NCBI GenBank assembly: GCA_035506135.1
Contig: DATJPY010000024.1
Location: forward strand, 1-43,760
Origin: DATJPY01 sp035506135
Lineage (GTDB): Bacteria; Myxococcota_A; UBA9160; PR03
Length of the DNA stretch: 43,760 bases
Direction: 5' to 3'
The position numbers and the translations under genes were made by a program. Under the pieces are notes generated by a model. That model was not told the DNA's origin. It saw only the letters and a list, made by a program, of their open reading frames with translations, and ran no database searches. The stretch's first letter is position 1; each line of letters begins with the position of its first letter. This document shows, piece by piece, positions 40,959-43,760 of this stretch.

Positions 40959-41368
40959 TGCACCTCCCCGCATTCGAAGGCGTTGCGCCGCGTCTCGACC
41001 AGACGGACCCGGACCACGCGCGCGCCCGAGCCCTCGACCGCAGCCTGGAGCTCGCGACGCACGGCGAGGGCGATGTTCTCCGCGGTGGGGACCGCGGCCT
41101 CGAACCAGGGATCCTCGTTCAGCAGCCGATGGTCGAGGCGCTCGAGGACGCGCTCCCGCACCAGCGCGTCCAGGCGCTCGTGCGGGAGGATCGATCCCGT
41201 TCGCGGGTCGACCGGCCCGGAGACCGTCACCTCCAGGCCGTAGTCGTGGCCGTGGCCGGCCGGGTTGGCGCACTTGCCGTAGACGCGCCGGTTCTCCTCG
41301 TCCGAGAGCTCCCGGCTCCGCAGCACGTGGGCGGCGGGGAAGCGGTAGCGGCGCGTCAGCTCGATCAC
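40955..41368 (-). CDS. 6-pyruvoyl-tetrahydropterin synthase homologue, complete active site
   Basis: This 137-residue protein has the full PTPS/QueD residue set: Zn His14 (RFPAAH), catalytic Cys33 in GKCANPAGHGHDYG, Zn His39 and His41, the DH pair in LDHRLLN and the substrate-binding Glu in RLVETRRNAFE. The spacing C-x5-HGH, with the Pro/Gly insert, resembles animal-type 6-PTPS (GKCNNPNGHGHNY) more than short E. coli QueD (C-x3-HGH). It could make 6-pyruvoyl-tetrahydropterin or 6-carboxy-tetrahydropterin. It starts with GTG overlapping the stop of the preceding gene (GTGA). Confidence 0.88.
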   Translation of the reverse strand: MIELTRRYRFPAAHVLRSRELSDEENRRVYGKCANPAGHGHDYGLEVTVSGPVDPRTGSILPHERLDALVRERVLERLDHRLLNEDPWFEAAVPTAENIALAVRRELQAAVEGSGARVVRVRLVETRRNAFECGEVQ

Positions 41369-41775
41369 CCGCCCCCCTCCTCGGCGATGACGTCGACCCA
41401 GAGGTCCGCGTCCTGCCGCAGCCGGATCCCGTGCAGGCGCTCGCCGAGCGCGCCGCGCAGCAGATCGAAGAGCACGCGGGCGACGTTCTCCGGCGTGGGC
41501 GGCGATTTCTCGAAGAACGGCGTGTCCCGGTTCAGGTCGCGGTGGTCGAATCGCAGCCCGATCTCGCGCTCGATCACGGCCTTCAGCTCGTTCAGGTCCA
41601 TCACCATGCCGGTCGTCGGGTCGGGCTCCCCGCGCACGGTGACCTCGAGCCGGTAGTTGTGGCCGTGCTGGCTCGCGGCCCGCCCATAGAGCGCGCGGTT
41701 CTCGGCCTCCGACAGGTCGGGTCGAGCGCAGCGCAGGGATGCGGAGAAGTCGAACGCGCGGGTGAGCCGGACCAA
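41365..41775 (-). CDS. Degenerate PTPS/QueD paralogue
   Basis: This 136-residue protein is clearly homologous to the next gene but lacks key residues. The first Zn His is Leu14 (DFSASL), the catalytic Cys is Ala33 in GRAASQHGHNYR, and the substrate Glu is Gln in IRLRQDADLWV. HGH and FDHRDLN remain. It therefore probably lacks the classic reaction and may act as a structural partner or have a new activity. It starts with TTG 41775 behind GAGG and has no ATG. It is the first gene of the folE cluster, 62 nt after lexA. It is not obviously a pseudogene, since the frame is intact. Confidence 0.8.
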   Translation of the reverse strand: MVRLTRAFDFSASLRCARPDLSEAENRALYGRAASQHGHNYRLEVTVRGEPDPTTGMVMDLNELKAVIEREIGLRFDHRDLNRDTPFFEKSPPTPENVARVLFDLLRGALGERLHGIRLRQDADLWVDVIAEEGGG

Positions 41776-41837
41776 ACCGAGCCTCGTGCCAGGTCCTCGG
41801 GGACGCGGAGCCTCCGGGGAAGGCTAGCGAGGAGCGC

Positions 41838-42440
41838 CTAGTAGCGCCGCAGCAGGCCGCGCACGACGCCGCGCACCTCGACCTCGCCCGCCGGCACCTC
41901 GATCGGCTTCATGCGCGCATTCGCGGGCAGGAGCCGCACCGTCGCGCCGCGCCGCTGCAGCTTCTTGAGGGTCGCCTCCCCACCCCGGAGCACCGCCACC
42001 ACGGTGTCTCCGTCGCGCACCTCGGAACGCCGCTCGACGACCACGAAGTCTCCGTCGCGGATCTGCTCGTCGATCATCGAGTCGCCGCGCACCTGCAGCA
42101 CGAAGCTCGCCTCGGGATGCCGCACCAGCCCCGCCGGCACCGCGATGCGATCCTGGACCTCCACCGACTCGATGGGCACCCCGGCCGCCACGACGCCGAG
42201 CAGCGGAAGGGAGAGCTCGCCGGCAGGCTGGGAAGCGACCGGCTCGAGCGAGCGCGCGCGATTCCAGCCCTTCTGAAGCCAGCCCTTCGCCACGAGCTGC
42301 GCGACGTGCTTGTGCACCGTCGCGACCGAGGAGAGACCCAGCGTCCGGCCGATCTCCTCGAGGCTCGGCGAGTAGCCGTGCTCCGCGATGAACGCGCACA
42401 CGAAGTCGTAGAGCTCGCGCTGGCGCCGGGTGAGTGCCAT
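41838..42440 (-). CDS. lexA: LexA SOS repressor
   Basis: This 200-residue protein has an N-terminal winged helix-turn-helix (residues 1-65: YSPSLEEIGRTLGLSSVATV) and a peptidase S24 domain. The self-cleavage site is Ala86-Gly87 (VVAAGVP), the nucleophile Ser121 (RGDSMIDEQI) and the general-base lysine near K159 (EATLKKL). It represses SOS genes until RecA filaments trigger autocleavage. GGAGG lies 10 nt before ATG 42440. A direct repeat at 42456-42472 could be its own operator. It is divergent from groES. Confidence 0.93.
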   Translation of the reverse strand: MALTRRQRELYDFVCAFIAEHGYSPSLEEIGRTLGLSSVATVHKHVAQLVAKGWLQKGWNRARSLEPVASQPAGELSLPLLGVVAAGVPIESVEVQDRIAVPAGLVRHPEASFVLQVRGDSMIDEQIRDGDFVVVERRSEVRDGDTVVAVLRGGEATLKKLQRRGATVRLLPANARMKPIEVPAGEVEVRGVVRGLLRRY

Positions 42441-42455
42441 CGGCGATCCACCTCC

Positions 42456-42472
42456 GCGAAAACGAGGCGAAA
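42456..42472 (-). promoter_or_regulatory. Candidate lexA operator (direct repeat)
   Basis: GCGAAA occurs at 42456-42461 and again at 42467-42472, 11 nt apart, about one helical turn (on minus TTTCGC-N5-TTTCGC). It lies 15-30 nt before the lexA ATG. LexA boxes of alphaproteobacteria are direct repeats of this type, while E. coli boxes are inverted. It is not a known consensus, so support is weak. Confidence 0.3.
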
Positions 42473-42510
42473 CTAGCGGACCGAGAGGCGTGCCGCCGGC
42501 TCGATCGACC

Positions 42511-42537
42511 TTGCGATGGGGACGGCTCGCGCATAAC
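42511..42537 (+). promoter_or_regulatory. Candidate groESL promoter
   Basis: TTGCGA (42511-42516) and CATAAC (42532-42537) are about 15 nt apart; reading CTTGCG as the -35 box gives 16 nt. It lies 12 nt upstream of the CIRCE element, as expected for an HrcA-controlled sigma-70 promoter. Confidence 0.45.
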
Positions 42538-42549
42538 CTGCTGGCGCTC

Positions 42550-42574
42550 TGGCACTCGGAACGAGCGAGTGCCA
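42550..42574. promoter_or_regulatory. CIRCE operator of groESL (HrcA)
   Basis: TGGCACTC (42550-42557), nine bases, then GAGTGCCA (42567-42574) form a perfect inverted repeat. The family consensus is TTAGCACTC-N9-GAGTGCTAA; the core GCACTC-N9-GAGTGC is exact and only the outer bases differ. HrcA binds it to repress groESL until heat shock. The position between the promoter and groES is typical. hrcA itself is not in the window. Confidence 0.9.
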
Positions 42575-42695
42575 ATTCCAGCGGATGCGGCGGAGCGACT
42601 CCGGATGCTCTCGAACGCGAGGGCCGGGGCCGGCGTTCCCCGCCGCTCCCCCACCGGAGCCGGCCGCCCCGTGCGAGGCCGGAGGAAAGGAGACC

Positions 42696-42983
42696 ATGAA
42701 GATCCAACCGCTCCACGATCGGATCCTCGTGAAACGGATCGACGAGGAGGAGAAGACCAAGGGCGGCATCATCATCCCCGACACCGCCAAGGAGAAGCCC
42801 CAGGAGGGCAAGGTGATCGCGGTGGGCAAGGGCCGCGTGCTCGACGACGGCAACGTCCGCGACCTGGCGGTCCGCAAGGGCGACAAGATCCTGTTCAGCA
42901 AGTACGCCGGGAGCGAGATCAAGCTCGACGGCGAAGAGCACATCATCATCCGCGAGGACGACGTCCTCGCGATCCTGGAGTAG
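42696..42983 (+). CDS. groES: Co-chaperonin GroES
   Basis: The protein has 95 residues, normal length. It forms the heptameric lid of GroEL. The mobile loop is EEEKTKGGIIIPDTAKEKPQ, and VGKGRVLDDGNVRDLAVRKG and GEEHIIIREDDVLAIL complete the fold. The GGAGGAAAGGAG ribosome site is exceptionally strong. It is followed 14 nt later by groEL and controlled by CIRCE. Confidence 0.98.
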   Translation: MKIQPLHDRILVKRIDEEEKTKGGIIIPDTAKEKPQEGKVIAVGKGRVLDDGNVRDLAVRKGDKILFSKYAGSEIKLDGEEHIIIREDDVLAILE

Positions 42984-42997
42984 GGAGCAGCAAACCG

Positions 42998-43760
<763 letters not shown>

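Overview
This is a very GC-rich, gene-dense chromosomal segment from a Gram-negative bacterium. The outer-membrane markers are lpxD (lipid A) and gmhA (LPS core heptose). Other clues are a rod-shape mre/mrdA/rodA cluster, a PEP-CTERM surface protein, a haem operon headed by a CcsA/HemX-like membrane protein, and HrcA/CIRCE-type control of groESL. Together they fit a deltaproteobacterial-type lineage (Myxococcota, Desulfobacterota or Binatota-like), but the sequence alone does not fix the taxon. There is no sign of phage, transposon, plasmid, CRISPR or tRNA genes. The window is core chromosome with some poorly characterised accessory genes.

Layout. (1) 1-1551: the edge of a Com-like zinc-ribbon gene behind a Fur-like palindrome, then a PEP-CTERM protein gene with a long GC-rich structured leader. 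(2) 1552-6017, minus: an ECF sigma / zf-HC2 anti-sigma / membrane-anchored protein operon, preceded by polA, whose proofreading domain looks dead. (3) 6129-13851: a small, possibly leaderless membrane protein on plus, then a long minus run read as aldehyde dehydrogenase, tandem universal stress protein, lpxD, rnhB, truD, cysK, gamma-carbonic-anhydrase-like protein, TetR. (4) 13976-17135, plus: a translationally coupled trio (ACC-deaminase-like PLP enzyme, Tat-signal small subunit, GMC flavoprotein), divergent from the aldehyde dehydrogenase. (5) 17151-21911: a CBS-domain protein on minus, then two uncharacterised proteins, an ABC1/UbiB-type kinase and a luciferase-like flavin oxidoreductase on plus. 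(6) 21883-27666, minus: ccsA/hemX, hemA, hemC, cobA-hemD fusion, hemB and a DUF4177-like protein, the route from glutamyl-tRNA to uroporphyrinogen III and precorrin-2. (7) 27759-29697, minus: gmhA, an unnamed conserved protein and a half macro domain, all joined by 4-nt overlaps. (8) 29900-30223: thioredoxin. (9) 30227-36578, minus: mreB, mreC, mreD, mrdA, rodA and a HAD phosphatase. (10) 36783-39931: a PpiD/SurA-like chaperone (plus) facing an RpoD-like sigma factor (minus). (11) 40377-42440, minus: lexA, two tandem 6-pyruvoyl-tetrahydropterin-synthase homologues and folE. (12) 42696-end: groES and partial groEL behind a CIRCE operator.

Translational coupling is a recurring theme. Fifteen gene pairs share exactly four bases (GTGA or ATGA), and many start codons are GTG, with TTG for mreB and the first PTPS paralogue. 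The most promising leads are the gmhA / unknown / half-macro operon, the FolE cluster with an active-looking and a degenerate PTPS, the GMC/Tat/PLP-enzyme redox module, the polytopic protein carrying a pseudopilin-like tail, and the structured leader of the PEP-CTERM gene.
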